61,701 nt of DNA from Prevotella sp. Lineage in GTDB: Bacteria; Bacteroidota; Bacteroidia; Bacteroidales; Bacteroidaceae. The translations under genes and the position numbers were made by a program. Positions within the stretch are counted from its first letter, which is position 1. Each line of letters begins with the position of its first letter. The stretch covers positions 1 to 61,701 of the forward strand of contig JAGCDZ010000024.1 of the NCBI GenBank assembly GCA_017650905.1. Reading direction: 5' to 3'. Of the stretch, positions 18,824 through 30,691 are shown one piece after another. The notes under the pieces were generated by a model. It was not told the origin of the DNA. It worked only from the letters and a program-made list of their open reading frames with translations, and searched no databases.

Positions 18824-21007
18824 ATGACGAAAAAAGCCAATCTGCATGTAGCACTAAAGAAGTATTTCGGCTTTGACAAGTTCAAAGGTGACCAGGAGAA
18901 AATTATCCAGAATCTTCTGGATGGAAAGGATACTTTTGTGCTGATGCCTACAGGCGGTGGCAAGTCGCTATGCTATCAGTTACCCTCGCTATTGATGGAT
19001 GGCGTTGCCATTGTAATATCGCCATTGATCGCCCTGATGAAAAATCAGGTTGATTTTATCTCACAGTTGAGTGAGCATGAAGGCACAGCCCATTATTTGA
19101 ATTCGTCACTGAACAAGGCTGCTATAGATCAGGTGAAGTCGGATATTCAGGCAGGCATCACCAAACTGCTATATGTAGCGCCTGAGTCGTTGACAAAGGA
19201 AGAGAATGTGGAGTTCCTTAAGTCGGTAAAGATTTCATTTTATGCTGTTGATGAGGCCCATTGTATCTCAGAGTGGGGCCATGATTTCCGTCCGGAATAC
19301 CGTCGCATCCGTCCAATTGTAAATGAGATTGGTTTGGCACCAATCATTGCACTGACGGCTACGGCTACAGACAAGGTTCGTTCGGATATCAAGAAGAATT
19401 TAGGCATCATAGATGCGAAAGAATTTAAGAGTTCGTTTAACCGCCCGAATCTCTATTATGAAGTGCGATCGAAAACGAAGGATGTCGACAAGGATATTAT
19501 TCGTTTTATCAAGCAGCATCCAGGCAAGAGTGGTATCATTTATTGTCTCTCGCGCAAGAAGGTGGAAGAACTGGCAGCAATTCTTAGGGCCAACGATATC
19601 AAAGCGGCGGCCTATCATGCTGGACTCGACTCTCCTACACGTACTCAGACACAGGATGATTTCCTAATGGAGAATATTGATGTGATTGTGGCAACTATTG
19701 CTTTTGGCATGGGTATCGACAAACCTGATGTGCGTTTCGTCATCCACTATGATATACCTAAGTCGCTCGAAGGCTATTATCAGGAGACTGGTCGTGCTGG
19801 TCGCGATGGCGGAGAGGGTATATGTCTGGCTTTCTATTCGAGTAAAGACCTCGACAAACTTGAGAAATTCATGGAAGGCAAACCAGTTGCCGAGCAGGAT
19901 ATCGGGCGACAATTGCTCGTTGAAACGGCGGCATACGCTGAGACAAGTGTTTGTCGAAGGAAGATGCTGTTACACTATTTTGGTGAAACCTATGATCGTG
20001 AGAACTGCGGTAACTGCGACAATTGTCTGCATCCGAAAACGAAGATTGAGGCTATGAACCAATTGGTAACAGTACTGCAGGTGATTCAGCGCATAAAGGA
20101 GAATTTCCGCTCAGATTATGTTATAGACTTCATCATTGGCAAGGAAACCGAGGAAATAATTGCTCACAAACATCATGAACTTGATGAATTCGGTATTGGC
20201 GAGGATGAGGACCCGAAGATTTGGAACCCCGTAATCCGTCAGGCGCTGCTTATGGGCTACTTGAAGAAAGAAGTGGAGAATTACGGTCTATTGAAAATTA
20301 CATCTGCCGGCAAGAAGTTCCTCAAGACTCCACAGTCCTTTATGATTGTGAAGGATGCTGAGTTTAGCGATGAGATTGATAGTGGCAGTGAGCACGAAGG
20401 TGCGGCTGGTGCTCTTGACCCCACGTTGGCCGCGATGTTGCGTGATCTGCGTAAGAAGGTGTCGAAACGGATGGAGCGTCCGCCATATGTGATTTTCCAA
20501 GATGTGAGTATCGATCAAATGGCTACCGACTATCCTGTGACGCTCGAGGAACTAAAGAATATTCAGGGTGTTGGTGAGGGAAAAGTAAAGCAACCCTATG
20601 CGAAAGAGTTCGTGGAGCTCATCAAAAAATACTGCGATGAGAATGAGATTGAGCGTCAGGCAGATTTGCGTGTGCGTACCGTGGCCAAAAAATCGATGTT
20701 GAAGGTGAAGATTATTCAGAGCATCGACCGTCAGATTGCTCTCGATGACATTGCTAATGCCCAAGGCATTGACTTTGATGAATTGTTATCAGAGATAGAG
20801 GCTATTGTTTATAGTGGTACTAAACTGAATATCGATTATTTCCTTGATGAGGTGATGGACGAGGATCACATCGATGATATCTATGACTATTTCGCAGAGT
20901 CGGATACTGATCGTCTGAGTGTGGCTCAGGATGAGTTGGGTGGCGACTATTCGGAGGACGAAATACGCCTTGTTCGTATCAAGTTCCTATCGGAAATGGC
21001 TAACTAA
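18824..21007 (+). CDS. recQ: ATP-dependent DNA helicase RecQ
   Basis: 3'-5' superfamily 2 DNA helicase in recombination and repair. The 727 residues contain motif I (MPTGGGKSLCYQLP), motif II (DEAH in VDEAHCISEWGHDFRP), motif V (IAFGMGIDKPDVRFV), motif VI (QETGRAGRDG), the RQC zinc site (CRRKMLLHYFGE followed by CGNCDNC near residue 390) and an HRDC-like domain around 540-610. The C-terminal part is longer than in E. coli RecQ and ends with an acidic stretch. It follows clpX by 50 bp. Inverted TTCACTA-type repeats follow the gene. Confidence 0.96.
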   Translation: MTKKANLHVALKKYFGFDKFKGDQEKIIQNLLDGKDTFVLMPTGGGKSLCYQLPSLLMDGVAIVISPLIALMKNQVDFISQLSEHEGTAHYLNSSLNKAAIDQVKSDIQAGITKLLYVAPESLTKEENVEFLKSVKISFYAVDEAHCISEWGHDFRPEYRRIRPIVNEIGLAPIIALTATATDKVRSDIKKNLGIIDAKEFKSSFNRPNLYYEVRSKTKDVDKDIIRFIKQHPGKSGIIYCLSRKKVEELAAILRANDIKAAAYHAGLDSPTRTQTQDDFLMENIDVIVATIAFGMGIDKPDVRFVIHYDIPKSLEGYYQETGRAGRDGGEGICLAFYSSKDLDKLEKFMEGKPVAEQDIGRQLLVETAAYAETSVCRRKMLLHYFGETYDRENCGNCDNCLHPKTKIEAMNQLVTVLQVIQRIKENFRSDYVIDFIIGKETEEIIAHKHHELDEFGIGEDEDPKIWNPVIRQALLMGYLKKEVENYGLLKITSAGKKFLKTPQSFMIVKDAEFSDEIDSGSEHEGAAGALDPTLAAMLRDLRKKVSKRMERPPYVIFQDVSIDQMATDYPVTLEELKNIQGVGEGKVKQPYAKEFVELIKKYCDENEIERQADLRVRTVAKKSMLKVKIIQSIDRQIALDDIANAQGIDFDELLSEIEAIVYSGTKLNIDYFLDEVMDEDHIDDIYDYFAESDTDRLSVAQDELGGDYSEDEIRLVRIKFLSEMAN

Positions 21008-21014
21008 GAATAGC

Positions 21015-22631
<1,617 letters not shown>

Positions 22632-22644
22632 TAATCCCTATGAT

Positions 22645-24090
22645 ATGAGAAAAGTTGTTCTCTTTTTGGCGCTCATATCGAGCATAATGGCTTTCGGACA
22701 GGCTTCTGACCCCGTGATTATGACCATTAATGGTGTTCCTGTGCCCCGTTCTGAGTTTGAATACTCCTATAACAAGAATAACGGTGCCGATGTGATTGAC
22801 AAAAAGTCGGTGGATGAATATGTGGACCTGTTCATCAACTATAAACTGAAAGTGGCTGCGGCCCTTGATGCCCATTATGACACGTTGTCGTCGTTTAAGC
22901 AGGAGTATACCATGTATCGTGACCAGCAGGTGCGACCGACCATGGCGACCGATGCCGATGTGCTTATGGAGGCTAAAAAGGTCTATGACCGAGCAAAGGA
23001 ACAGATTGGACCGCGTGGTCTGATATTGCCAGCCCATATCCTGATAAGAGTCTCGACGAAAGCCACCCAGGCAGAGCAGGACAAAGCCAAGTTGCGTATT
23101 GACTCTGTGTACAATGCCCTCCGCGGTGGTGCAGACTTTGCCGAATTGGCAAAGAAGGTGTCTGACGATAAACAAACGGCCGTAAATGGTGGACAATTGC
23201 CCTATTGGATTGGTCCAAATCAATCCATCAAGGAGTTTGAAGATGCTGCTTATGCTTTACAGAAGGATGAGATGAGTCAGCCCGTTTTGTCACCTGTTGG
23301 CTGGCATGTGATTTTAATGAAGGATCGTAAACAACTGGAGCCCTTTGACTCGTTAAAGGCCCAAATTGTGAAGAATATCGAACAGCAAGGTGTCCGTGAT
23401 CATATCGCCAAACAGCGTATCATGAGTGAGGTGGATGCCTCTTCTGGTGCACTTACATCTGAGAAGGTAATGGACCTTCGCGCCGACTCATTGGCGGCTG
23501 TTGATCCTGAGATGAAATATCTAATGAAAGAATACCACGACGGCCTGTTGCTTTATGAAATCAGCAAACAGGTGGTCTGGGATAAGGGAAGTTCGGATGA
23601 GGCCGGATTGCAGGCTTATTTTAAGGACCATCAGAAGGACTATGCCTGGTCGGAGCCCCATTACAAAGGTATTGCTTATCATGTGAAGGATAAGGCCGAC
23701 ATCAAGGCTGTGAAGAAGTGTGTGAAGAAACTGCCCTTTGACCAGTGGGCCGATAAGTTGCGCTCAACGTTTAATCCCGACTCTGTGGTGCGTATCCGCG
23801 TGGAGATTGGTATCTTTAAGCCAGGCGATAATGCCCTCGTTGATACGGAAGTTTTTAAGACTACACCTAAGAAAGGAGCAAATGAAAAACAGACTGCTGT
23901 GTTGAAGGATTATCCTTTTTCTGCCGTATATGGTAAGAAATTGAAGCGTCCGGAGGACTATACCGATGTACGAGGACAGGTGGTATCTGACTATCAGGAC
24001 ATGTTGGAGAAGGCTTGGGTTTATGACCTTCGGAAAAAGTATGCCTTCTCCGTGAATAAGGAAGTATTGAAAACTGTAAATAAGCATTAA
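22645..24090 (+). CDS. Periplasmic peptidyl-prolyl isomerase, parvulin (PpiC/SurA-like)
   Basis: Predicted exported folding catalyst of 481 residues. The ATG at 22645 is chosen because it begins the signal peptide (MRKVVLFLALISSIMAFGQA); an earlier in-frame ATG at 22624 overlaps guaB. An N-terminal chaperone-like segment (VIMTINGVPVPRSEFEYSYNK, as in SurA) is followed by one parvulin domain at about 125-230 (AHILIRV, FAELAKKVSDD, GGQLPYW, PVLSPVGWHVILM). The C-terminal half is helical without a clear second domain. Its TAA overlaps the ATG of the next gene (TAATG), so translation is probably coupled. Confidence 0.92.
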   Translation: MRKVVLFLALISSIMAFGQASDPVIMTINGVPVPRSEFEYSYNKNNGADVIDKKSVDEYVDLFINYKLKVAAALDAHYDTLSSFKQEYTMYRDQQVRPTMATDADVLMEAKKVYDRAKEQIGPRGLILPAHILIRVSTKATQAEQDKAKLRIDSVYNALRGGADFAELAKKVSDDKQTAVNGGQLPYWIGPNQSIKEFEDAAYALQKDEMSQPVLSPVGWHVILMKDRKQLEPFDSLKAQIVKNIEQQGVRDHIAKQRIMSEVDASSGALTSEKVMDLRADSLAAVDPEMKYLMKEYHDGLLLYEISKQVVWDKGSSDEAGLQAYFKDHQKDYAWSEPHYKGIAYHVKDKADIKAVKKCVKKLPFDQWADKLRSTFNPDSVVRIRVEIGIFKPGDNALVDTEVFKTTPKKGANEKQTAVLKDYPFSAVYGKKLKRPEDYTDVRGQVVSDYQDMLEKAWVYDLRKKYAFSVNKEVLKTVNKH

Positions 24091-25520
24091 TGAAGACGAC
24101 ACGAAATCTTATATTCACATTCTTCCTAGCCATGCCCTTTATGGGTATTGCATCCGTCCCTTTTGGTCCGAAAGCAGTGTCAGGTCAGATACCTGCAGAC
24201 TCCGCATTGTCAGTACCTCAGCATGCAGTGATTGATGAAGTGATTTGGGTGGTTGGCGATGAGGCAGTGTTGAAGTCTGACGTAGAGGCTATGCGTATGC
24301 AGGCTGCAATGGAAGGTGTAAAGTGGAGTGGGGATCCTGATTGTACGATTCCCGAGCAAATCGCTGTTAACAAGCTCTTCCTCCATCAGGCTGATATCGA
24401 TAGTATAGAGGTGACCGAGGCTGATGTGGCTCAGGATGTTGAGCAGCAGATTAGTTATTGGCTGGAGATGGTTGATGGTTCTCGTGAGCGCTTGGAGGAA
24501 TACAAACATCAGTCGATTGCCCAGATGCGTCAAGAGATGCGTCAGGAGTTTCGCGATAGACAAAAGATACAGAAGATGAAGCGTAAGTTGGTGGAGGATA
24601 TCTCAGTGACACCGGCTGACGTGCGCCGTTATTTCAATAATATGCCTCAGGACAGTCTACCCTATGTACCTACAGAGGTGGAAGTGCAGATTGTGACGAT
24701 GACTCCACGTATCGACCCCGAGGAGATCAACCGTGTGAAGGATGAGTTACGTGACTATACGGAGCGTGTGACAAAGGGGGAAACTTCTTTTCAGGCCCTT
24801 GCCCGACTCTATTCCGAAGACCCGGGTTCTGCTCGTCAGGGTGGTGAACTGGGACTGATAGGACGTGCTACCCTCGATCCTGCTTTTGCGGCAGTGGCTT
24901 TCAACTTGACTGATCCGAAGAAAATTTCAAAGATTGTAGAGTCAGAGTTCGGCTACCATATTATCCAGCTTGTGGAGAAGCGTGGTGACAAGGTCAATGT
25001 ACGTCATATCTTGAAGAAACCTGTGGTTTCCGACGAGGCTATTGAGAAGGCCATCGGCCGTTTGGACTCCATTGCTGTCGATATTCGTGAAGGACAGTTC
25101 TCATTTGAAGAGGCTGCAAGTCTGCTGTCGGACGATAAGGATACCCGTAATAACAAAGGCCTAATGTCGAACACCAATATGCAGACAGGCCGTATCTCTT
25201 CAAAATTCCAGATGCAGGATTTGCCTCAGGAAGTGGCCAAAGTGGTTGATACCATGCAAGTAGGACAGATATCACGTGCTTTTCAGATGATCAACCAGCG
25301 TGGTAAGACCGTTTGTGCCATCGTCAAGCTGAAGAACCGCGTGGATGGTCATAAAGCCTCTATCACTGAGGATTTCCAGGTGATGAAGGATGTGGTACTC
25401 GCCAAACGCAATGAAGAGCGAATCCATCAGTGGGTTGTCGATAAGATTAAGTCGGTCTATACCCGTCTGAACGATAACTACCGCGATTGTAAGTTTGAGT
25501 ATGAGGGTTGGTTTAAGTAG
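24090..25520 (+). CDS. SurA-like periplasmic chaperone/peptidyl-prolyl isomerase
   Basis: Outer-membrane protein folding factor of 476 residues with an N-terminal export signal (MKTTRNLIFTFFLAMPFMG). The SurA N-terminal domain is seen at about 45-180 (IDEVIWVVGDEAVLKSDVE, EQIAVNKLFLHQADID), followed by a first parvulin domain (about 200-300, with LYSEDPGSARQGGELG and EFGYHIIQLVEKRGD) and a second, weaker one (VRHILKKP, about 305-420). It is coupled to the preceding parvulin by a one-base stop/start overlap and overlaps the OstA-like gene at its 3' end. The pair probably acts with the neighbouring OstA-like protein in outer-membrane assembly. Confidence 0.93.
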   Translation: MKTTRNLIFTFFLAMPFMGIASVPFGPKAVSGQIPADSALSVPQHAVIDEVIWVVGDEAVLKSDVEAMRMQAAMEGVKWSGDPDCTIPEQIAVNKLFLHQADIDSIEVTEADVAQDVEQQISYWLEMVDGSRERLEEYKHQSIAQMRQEMRQEFRDRQKIQKMKRKLVEDISVTPADVRRYFNNMPQDSLPYVPTEVEVQIVTMTPRIDPEEINRVKDELRDYTERVTKGETSFQALARLYSEDPGSARQGGELGLIGRATLDPAFAAVAFNLTDPKKISKIVESEFGYHIIQLVEKRGDKVNVRHILKKPVVSDEAIEKAIGRLDSIAVDIREGQFSFEEAASLLSDDKDTRNNKGLMSNTNMQTGRISSKFQMQDLPQEVAKVVDTMQVGQISRAFQMINQRGKTVCAIVKLKNRVDGHKASITEDFQVMKDVVLAKRNEERIHQWVVDKIKSVYTRLNDNYRDCKFEYEGWFK

Positions 25521-27099
25521 GATCCTTTGGGTCATAGGTGTGTTTTGTGTGTTGGCATACTTTGCCAGTCCATCACTTTATGCCCAAAAACAGCAGCGCA
25601 AGAAACGGCCGAGGACTACCCGTAAGACTCAGGATAAGCGTGTCTACCTTGTGCATGCTGATGTGCTCCACTTTGACCAATACAAGAATCCCGATGCTAC
25701 GATTCTCAATGGGAAAGTACACTTCACCCATGTTGGTGCCCGTCTTTATTGTGATAGCGCCTATTTCTATGAGGCCAGTAATTCATTTGAAGCCTTTGGT
25801 CATGTAAAGATGTATCAGGGTGATACTCTCTCACTGACGTCCGACTATGCCTATTACGATGGTAATGAGCAAATGGCAAGAGCCCGTTATAATGTGGTGC
25901 TCAAGAACCGCAAGACCACACTCTATACCGACTCCCTCGATTTTGACCGCCTGTACGACAATGCTTATTTCTTTGAGGGCGGTAAGATGGTGGACGGACA
26001 GACCACGCTGACATCCGATTGGGGAGAATATAATACGAAAAGCAAAATGTCGGTGTTCAATTTCGATGTAAAGATGAAGAGCCCGAAGTTCTATCTCACC
26101 ACCGATACCCTTTATTATGACAACGCTCGTTCCATTGCCCATATCGTAGGTCCTTCAAATATCACATCAGGCAACAGTCAGATTTATTCCGAACAAGGAT
26201 ATTATGATACGAAGAAGGACCAAGCTACACTCATGAACCGTTCCGTGCTCCGCAATCAGGGCAAATCTATGGTGGGAGACAGTGTTTATTACGACAGTAA
26301 GATAGGTTTTAGCCAGGCTTTCCGAAATGTCATCTATGTGGACTCTATTAACAAGAATAAGATGACAGGCAATTATGGTGAATATTGGGAGAATACAGGT
26401 TATGCGTTGTGTACGGACTCTGCTGTGGCCATCGACTATTCGCAGGGAGACTCTCTCTTTATGCATGCTGATACCTTGAAGGTTATCACCTATAATATTG
26501 AGACCGACTCTGTCTATCGCAAAATCTATGCTTATCATCATGTTCGGGCTTATCGTACCGATGTGCAGGCTATCTGTGACTCACTGGTTTATAACTCCCT
26601 TGACTCCTGCATGACAATGTATTTCGATCCTGTTGTTTGGAACTACAACCAACAGCTTTTAGGCGACCAGATTGATGTTTTTATGAAAGATTCGCTCATC
26701 AATCGTGCCCATGTTATCGGCAATGCCTTTTCCATCCAGCAGTTGAAGAGTGATACCACTCTCTATAATCAGGTGTCGTCAAAGGAGATGTTTGCCTACT
26801 TCATCGATGGTAAAATCCATGAGACGCAGGCTAAGGACAATGTGTTGATTGGTTATTATTTTGAAGAGGGCGACTCAGTGGCGATCATCTATAATTATCA
26901 AGAGACCACAGAAATGCGGATGTTCCTGAAGGACCGGAAACTGGAGCGTGTTTGGACTCCGAAGACTTCAGGTACGATGTACCCGCCCAACCAGATTCCT
27001 GCTGAAAAGAAACGTTTGGCAGGTTTTGCCTGGTATGATGATATCCGTCCCCTCAACCGTTATGATATATTCATTTGGCGTCCCAAGAAAAAGATATGA
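25501..27099 (+). CDS. OstA-like (LptA/LptD N-terminal fold) exported protein
   Basis: A 532-residue exported protein carrying OstA-type beta-jellyroll repeats, a fold used for LPS transport across the periplasm (LptA, N-terminus of LptD). The start at ATG 25501 overlaps the surA-like gene by 20 bases and yields a hydrophobic signal ([22 protein letters not shown]) after a short basic start. Repeated phrases such as [27 protein letters not shown] and GDSVYYDS mark successive strands and recur through the protein. It lacks the large LptD barrel. Its last bases overlap the mutL start (ATGA). Confidence 0.9.
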   Translation: MRVGLSRILWVIGVFCVLAYFASPSLYAQKQQRKKRPRTTRKTQDKRVYLVHADVLHFDQYKNPDATILNGKVHFTHVGARLYCDSAYFYEASNSFEAFGHVKMYQGDTLSLTSDYAYYDGNEQMARARYNVVLKNRKTTLYTDSLDFDRLYDNAYFFEGGKMVDGQTTLTSDWGEYNTKSKMSVFNFDVKMKSPKFYLTTDTLYYDNARSIAHIVGPSNITSGNSQIYSEQGYYDTKKDQATLMNRSVLRNQGKSMVGDSVYYDSKIGFSQAFRNVIYVDSINKNKMTGNYGEYWENTGYALCTDSAVAIDYSQGDSLFMHADTLKVITYNIETDSVYRKIYAYHHVRAYRTDVQAICDSLVYNSLDSCMTMYFDPVVWNYNQQLLGDQIDVFMKDSLINRAHVIGNAFSIQQLKSDTTLYNQVSSKEMFAYFIDGKIHETQAKDNVLIGYYFEEGDSVAIIYNYQETTEMRMFLKDRKLERVWTPKTSGTMYPPNQIPAEKKRLAGFAWYDDIRPLNRYDIFIWRPKKKI

Positions 27100-28937
27100 G
27101 CGACATTATCCATCTTCTTCCTGATAGCGTAGCCAACCAGATTGCGGCAGGTGAGGTGATTCAGCGTCCTGCCTCTGTCATCAAGGAGTTGGTTGAGAAT
27201 GCCGTTGATGCCGGCGCTCATACTATCAATGTGATTGTGATTGATGCAGGACGCACCTCTATCCAAGTGATTGATGATGGGTGTGGTATGTCGTCGACAG
27301 ATGCCCGTCTGGCCTTTGAGAGGCATGCAACGTCGAAAATTAAACAAGCCGAAGACCTTTTTGCTCTCCATACAATGGGTTTCAGAGGTGAGGCGTTGGC
27401 ATCCATCGCTGCCGTGGCGCAAGTGGAGTTACAGACACGTATGGCAAATGATGAGATTGGTACATTTCTCTCCATCGCTGGCTCGAAGGTCATTGACCAA
27501 CAGCCTGTGGCTTGTCCTGTGGGTTGTAACTTCTGTGTGAAGAACCTCTTTTATAATGTACCTGCTCGAAGGAAGTTCCTCAAGTCGAATGCCACCGAAC
27601 TGAACAATATCCTTATGGCCTATGAGCGCATCGCGTTGGTATATCCTGATATCCATTTTACTTTCCATCATAATGGGGCAGAATTGCTGAATCTGAAGCC
27701 TGGTAGTCTGCGCCAGCGTATCACCGACGTGTTTGGTAAACAGTATGGACAGGATCTGTTGCCTGTGGAGGCTGATACGGTAATGTGTCGTGTGACGGGA
27801 TTTGTATCTAAGCCTGAGGCAGCTCGGAAGAAAGGTGGCAATGACTATTTTTTTGTCAACGGTCGTTATATGAAACATCCGTATTTCCACAAGGCCGTGT
27901 TGACAGCTTATGAGCGTTTGATTCCGGAGGGTATGCAGCCGCCTTATTTCCTTTATTTTGAGATTAACCCTTCTGATATTGATGTGAATATCCATCCTAC
28001 GAAGACGGAGATCAAGTTCGAGAACGAACAGGCCATTTGGCAACTCTTAGTGGCTGTTGTTCGTGATGCTATAGGGAAATTCTGTGAAATTCCTTCTATC
28101 GACTTTGATACGGTCGACAAGCCTGATATTCCGATTTTTGACCCTTCACGTGACAACGTTCAGGCACCGAAAGTTAATTACAACCCTTCATACAATCCAT
28201 TTGATCATGCGTCTGTTTCCTCGCGTCGTGCACCTTCGTCGTGGGAGTCGCTCTATGAGGGGCTTGTGCCGGAAATGTCCGCTAAACCAGATAGTTCGGT
28301 GAAAACATCCGAAACGTCACTTTTTGGCGTTTTGTCTGACAAGTCGCCAGCACATTATCAATATAAGGGCCAGTATATCATGACTGCCGTCAAGTCAGGT
28401 CTGATGGTTATCGATCAGCATCGTGCAGATATTCGTATTCTTTTTGAACGCTATGTGTCGACTGGTTCTGCTGAAGGTGGGGTTTCTTCACAGCGTCTGT
28501 TGTTCCCGGAAACCATGCAGTTGTCACCCTCAGATACAGTCATCATGGAGCAAATTCTTCCGGAGTTATCCAGTCTTGGCTTCGATCTTAGTTCTTTGGG
28601 AGGCGGCACTTTTGCTGTGAATGGTATTCCTGCCGGGTTGGAGGGAATGGAGCCGATAACACTTATCCAGCAGATTATTACCGATGTGGCAGAACATGAT
28701 GCCATGGGTGGGGCAGCATCGCAGGCTATTGATATGTCTGTGTTGCAATCGTTGCATCTGTCGTTGGCACGTGCAGCTGCCATCCCATACGGACAGGTCT
28801 TATCGAATGAAGAAATGGAGAATATTGTGAACAGTCTCTTTTCGTGCTCCAATGTGAACTACACGCCTGATGGGAAACCTATATTAGTGATTCTTCCGCA
28901 GGCGGATATTGAAGGATTATTTGATTTAAAACGTTAA
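27096..28937 (+). CDS. mutL: DNA mismatch repair protein MutL
   Basis: Coordinates mismatch repair downstream of MutS. The ATG at 27096 overlaps the preceding stop, and the protein begins [20 protein letters not shown] as expected; length 613. The GHKL ATPase motifs are intact: [17 protein letters not shown] and [12 protein letters not shown]. After a linker (about 340-420) the C-terminal dimerisation domain contains [16 protein letters not shown] near residue 440, where nuclease-active MutL proteins have DQHAxxExxxxE; here the alanine is arginine and the first glutamate position is isoleucine. Endonuclease activity is therefore uncertain. Confidence 0.96.
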   Translation: MSDIIHLLPDSVANQIAAGEVIQRPASVIKELVENAVDAGAHTINVIVIDAGRTSIQVIDDGCGMSSTDARLAFERHATSKIKQAEDLFALHTMGFRGEALASIAAVAQVELQTRMANDEIGTFLSIAGSKVIDQQPVACPVGCNFCVKNLFYNVPARRKFLKSNATELNNILMAYERIALVYPDIHFTFHHNGAELLNLKPGSLRQRITDVFGKQYGQDLLPVEADTVMCRVTGFVSKPEAARKKGGNDYFFVNGRYMKHPYFHKAVLTAYERLIPEGMQPPYFLYFEINPSDIDVNIHPTKTEIKFENEQAIWQLLVAVVRDAIGKFCEIPSIDFDTVDKPDIPIFDPSRDNVQAPKVNYNPSYNPFDHASVSSRRAPSSWESLYEGLVPEMSAKPDSSVKTSETSLFGVLSDKSPAHYQYKGQYIMTAVKSGLMVIDQHRADIRILFERYVSTGSAEGGVSSQRLLFPETMQLSPSDTVIMEQILPELSSLGFDLSSLGGGTFAVNGIPAGLEGMEPITLIQQIITDVAEHDAMGGAASQAIDMSVLQSLHLSLARAAAIPYGQVLSNEEMENIVNSLFSCSNVNYTPDGKPILVILPQADIEGLFDLKR

Positions 28938-28960
28938 AAGATGTCAATTTCTGACAACTT

Positions 28961-28986
28961 TTCACTATTCATTATTCGCAATTCAT
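28961..28986 (+). repeat. 7-bp tandem repeat upstream of tRNA-Val
   Basis: Units TTCACTA, TTCATTA, TTCGCAA and TTCAT lie in strict 7-bp phase. Confidence 0.75.
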
Positions 28987-29004
28987 TTTTTCTTTGTACT
29001 TTTG
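28982..29004 (+). promoter_or_regulatory. tRNA-Val promoter, TTCAT-type
   Basis: TACTTTTG at 28997-29004; the last TTCAT (28982-28986) ends 10 bp upstream and no -33 TTTG is present. Confidence 0.6.
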
Positions 29005-29022
29005 CACCCGCAAAACAAAACA

Positions 29023-29097
29023 GGGCGTTTAGCTCAGCTGGTTTAGAGCATCTGCCTTACAAGCAGAGGGTCGGCGGTTCGAATCCGTCAACGCCCA
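29023..29097 (+). tRNA. tRNA-Val (anticodon TAC)
   Basis: A 75-nt cloverleaf. The acceptor stem GGGCGTT pairs perfectly with AACGCCC, the D-arm contains AGCTCAGCTGGTTTAGAGC, the anticodon loop reads CTTACAA with anticodon TAC, and the T-loop contains GGTTCGAATCC. The bases after the discriminator A are CAA, so the CCA end must be added enzymatically. Confidence 0.97.
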
Positions 29098-29098
29098 C

Positions 29099-29136
29099 AA
29101 AGAGAGAGTTTCAATAGAAGCTCTCTTTATTTTTAT
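29099..29136 (+). terminator. Terminator after tRNA-Val
   Basis: AAAGAGAG (29099-29106) pairs with CTCTCTTT (29121-29128), followed by ATTTTTAT. Confidence 0.7.
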
Positions 29137-29311
29137 GCATCGTTTTTGTTATGGTCTACCTCACACATAATGATACTTTTTTAATGGCTTATGAACCGAG
29201 AACTAACCTTGATTTAGCCATGATCTAATCTTGCGGTACTCTATCAGTACTTTCGTTTCAGTCTTTAACTCCTTTTAACCTCTAAATCCTTTCTATATCC
29301 AAAAAAATGCG
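29137..29311. other. Intergenic spacer without visible gene
   Basis: About 175 bp between the tRNA-Val terminator and the paaK promoter. I see no reading frame with support, no stable inverted repeat and no repeat array. Confidence 0.6.
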
Positions 29312-29319
29312 TACCTTTG
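29312..29319 (+). promoter_or_regulatory. paaK-like promoter -7 box
   Basis: TACCTTTG, 43 bp before the ATG at 29363. No TTTG is seen at the -33 distance. Confidence 0.6.
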
Positions 29320-29362
29320 CGGCATAAACCCAACAAACCCATAAAACCAAAGACAAAGACTT

Positions 29363-30661
29363 ATGATTTGGAATCAAAGCATTGAATGCATGGATCGCGA
29401 ACAACTTCGCGAGATTCAGAGCCGTCGGCTCGTAAAAATGGCAGAATACGTCTACCACAACACCCCTTTCTATCGTAAAAAATTCCAGGAAATGGGATTG
29501 GAACCTGGTGATATCAAGAGCATCGACGATATCGTGAAGCTCCCGTTTACCAACAAGCTCGACCTGCGCGACAATTATCCATTCGGTTTGGCTGCAGTGC
29601 CTATGTCGCAGATTGTCCGTATCCACGCTTCTTCGGGTACTACGGGAAAACCCGTGGTGGTTCTTCATACCCGTAAGGATTTGGCCATGTGGACAGAGTC
29701 AATTTCCCGTGCCTTTACAGCCTATGGTTGTTCGAAGGATGATATCTTCCAGGTGTCTTACGGCTATGGCCTGTTTACTGGTGGCCTGGGTGCCCACGAC
29801 GGTGCCACGAATATTGGTGCTTCGGTCATTCCGATGTCGTCGGGTAACACCCAGAAGCAGATGACGCTGATGCACGATTTTGGTGCTACGGTTCTCTGCT
29901 GTACACCTTCGTATGCCATGTTCCTTGGCGAGGCTATGAAAGAGTGTGAGTGGCCGCGTGAGGAATTCAAATTGAAAATCGGTGCCTTTGGTGCTGAGCC
30001 TTGGACAGAGAAGATGCGTGTGAAGCTTGAAGAGTCGCTGGGCATTAAGGCCTATGACATCTACGGTCTGAGTGAGATTGCCGGTCCTGGTGTCGGTTAT
30101 GAGTGCGAGTGTCAGCATGGTACCCACCTGAGTGAAGACTACTTTTATCCGGAGATTCTTGACCCGAATACGGGTGAACCGTTGCCGGAGGGAACCTTTG
30201 GTGAATTGACCTTCACGCACCTGACGAAGGAGGGTATGCCGTTGCTCCGCTACCGTACCCACGACCTGACCGCCTTACACTATGATAAATGTACGTGCGG
30301 GCGCACGCTCGTGCGTATGGACCGTATCTTAGGTCGTTGCGACGATATGCTTATTATCCGTGGTGTTAATGTATTCCCGTCACAGATCGAAGATGTCATC
30401 CTGAAGTTGCCCGAGTACGAGCCTCACTTCCTGCTTATTGTCGACCGTGTTAACAATACCGACACCTCCGAATTGAAGGTTGAGGTGAAGGAGGATTATT
30501 TTACCGACGATATGGCTACGATGGTGGGTCTGCAGAAGAAACTCGAAGCTGAGTTGCGCAGTGTAATCGGTCTTGGCTTCAAAGTGAAGCTTGTCGAGCC
30601 AAAGGGCATCGAGCGTTCCGAAGGCAAGGCCAAGCGTGTCATCGACAAGCGTCAGCTATAA
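29363..30661 (+). CDS. Phenylacetate--CoA ligase
   Basis: Adenylate-forming enzyme (PaaK family) activating phenylacetate or a related aryl acid to its CoA thioester. The 432 residues match the family. Motifs include the P-loop SSGTTGKPVV near 92-101, YGLFTGGLGAH, YGLSEIAGPGV near 232, and the C-terminal hinge GRCDDMLIIRGVNVFPSQIE. In gut Bacteroidales such enzymes often accompany indolepyruvate:ferredoxin oxidoreductase in aromatic amino acid metabolism; here only an ACT-domain protein follows, 30 bp downstream. Substrate is inferred from family. Confidence 0.92.
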   Translation: MIWNQSIECMDREQLREIQSRRLVKMAEYVYHNTPFYRKKFQEMGLEPGDIKSIDDIVKLPFTNKLDLRDNYPFGLAAVPMSQIVRIHASSGTTGKPVVVLHTRKDLAMWTESISRAFTAYGCSKDDIFQVSYGYGLFTGGLGAHDGATNIGASVIPMSSGNTQKQMTLMHDFGATVLCCTPSYAMFLGEAMKECEWPREEFKLKIGAFGAEPWTEKMRVKLEESLGIKAYDIYGLSEIAGPGVGYECECQHGTHLSEDYFYPEILDPNTGEPLPEGTFGELTFTHLTKEGMPLLRYRTHDLTALHYDKCTCGRTLVRMDRILGRCDDMLIIRGVNVFPSQIEDVILKLPEYEPHFLLIVDRVNNTDTSELKVEVKEDYFTDDMATMVGLQKKLEAELRSVIGLGFKVKLVEPKGIERSEGKAKRVIDKRQL

Positions 30662-30691
30662 ACGAATCATCAATCACTAAAAATATAAGAA

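Noticed and set aside
29137-29311. A small gene or RNA after tRNA-Val
   Set aside because: No frame above about 20 codons with support, and no stable inverted repeat or terminator.
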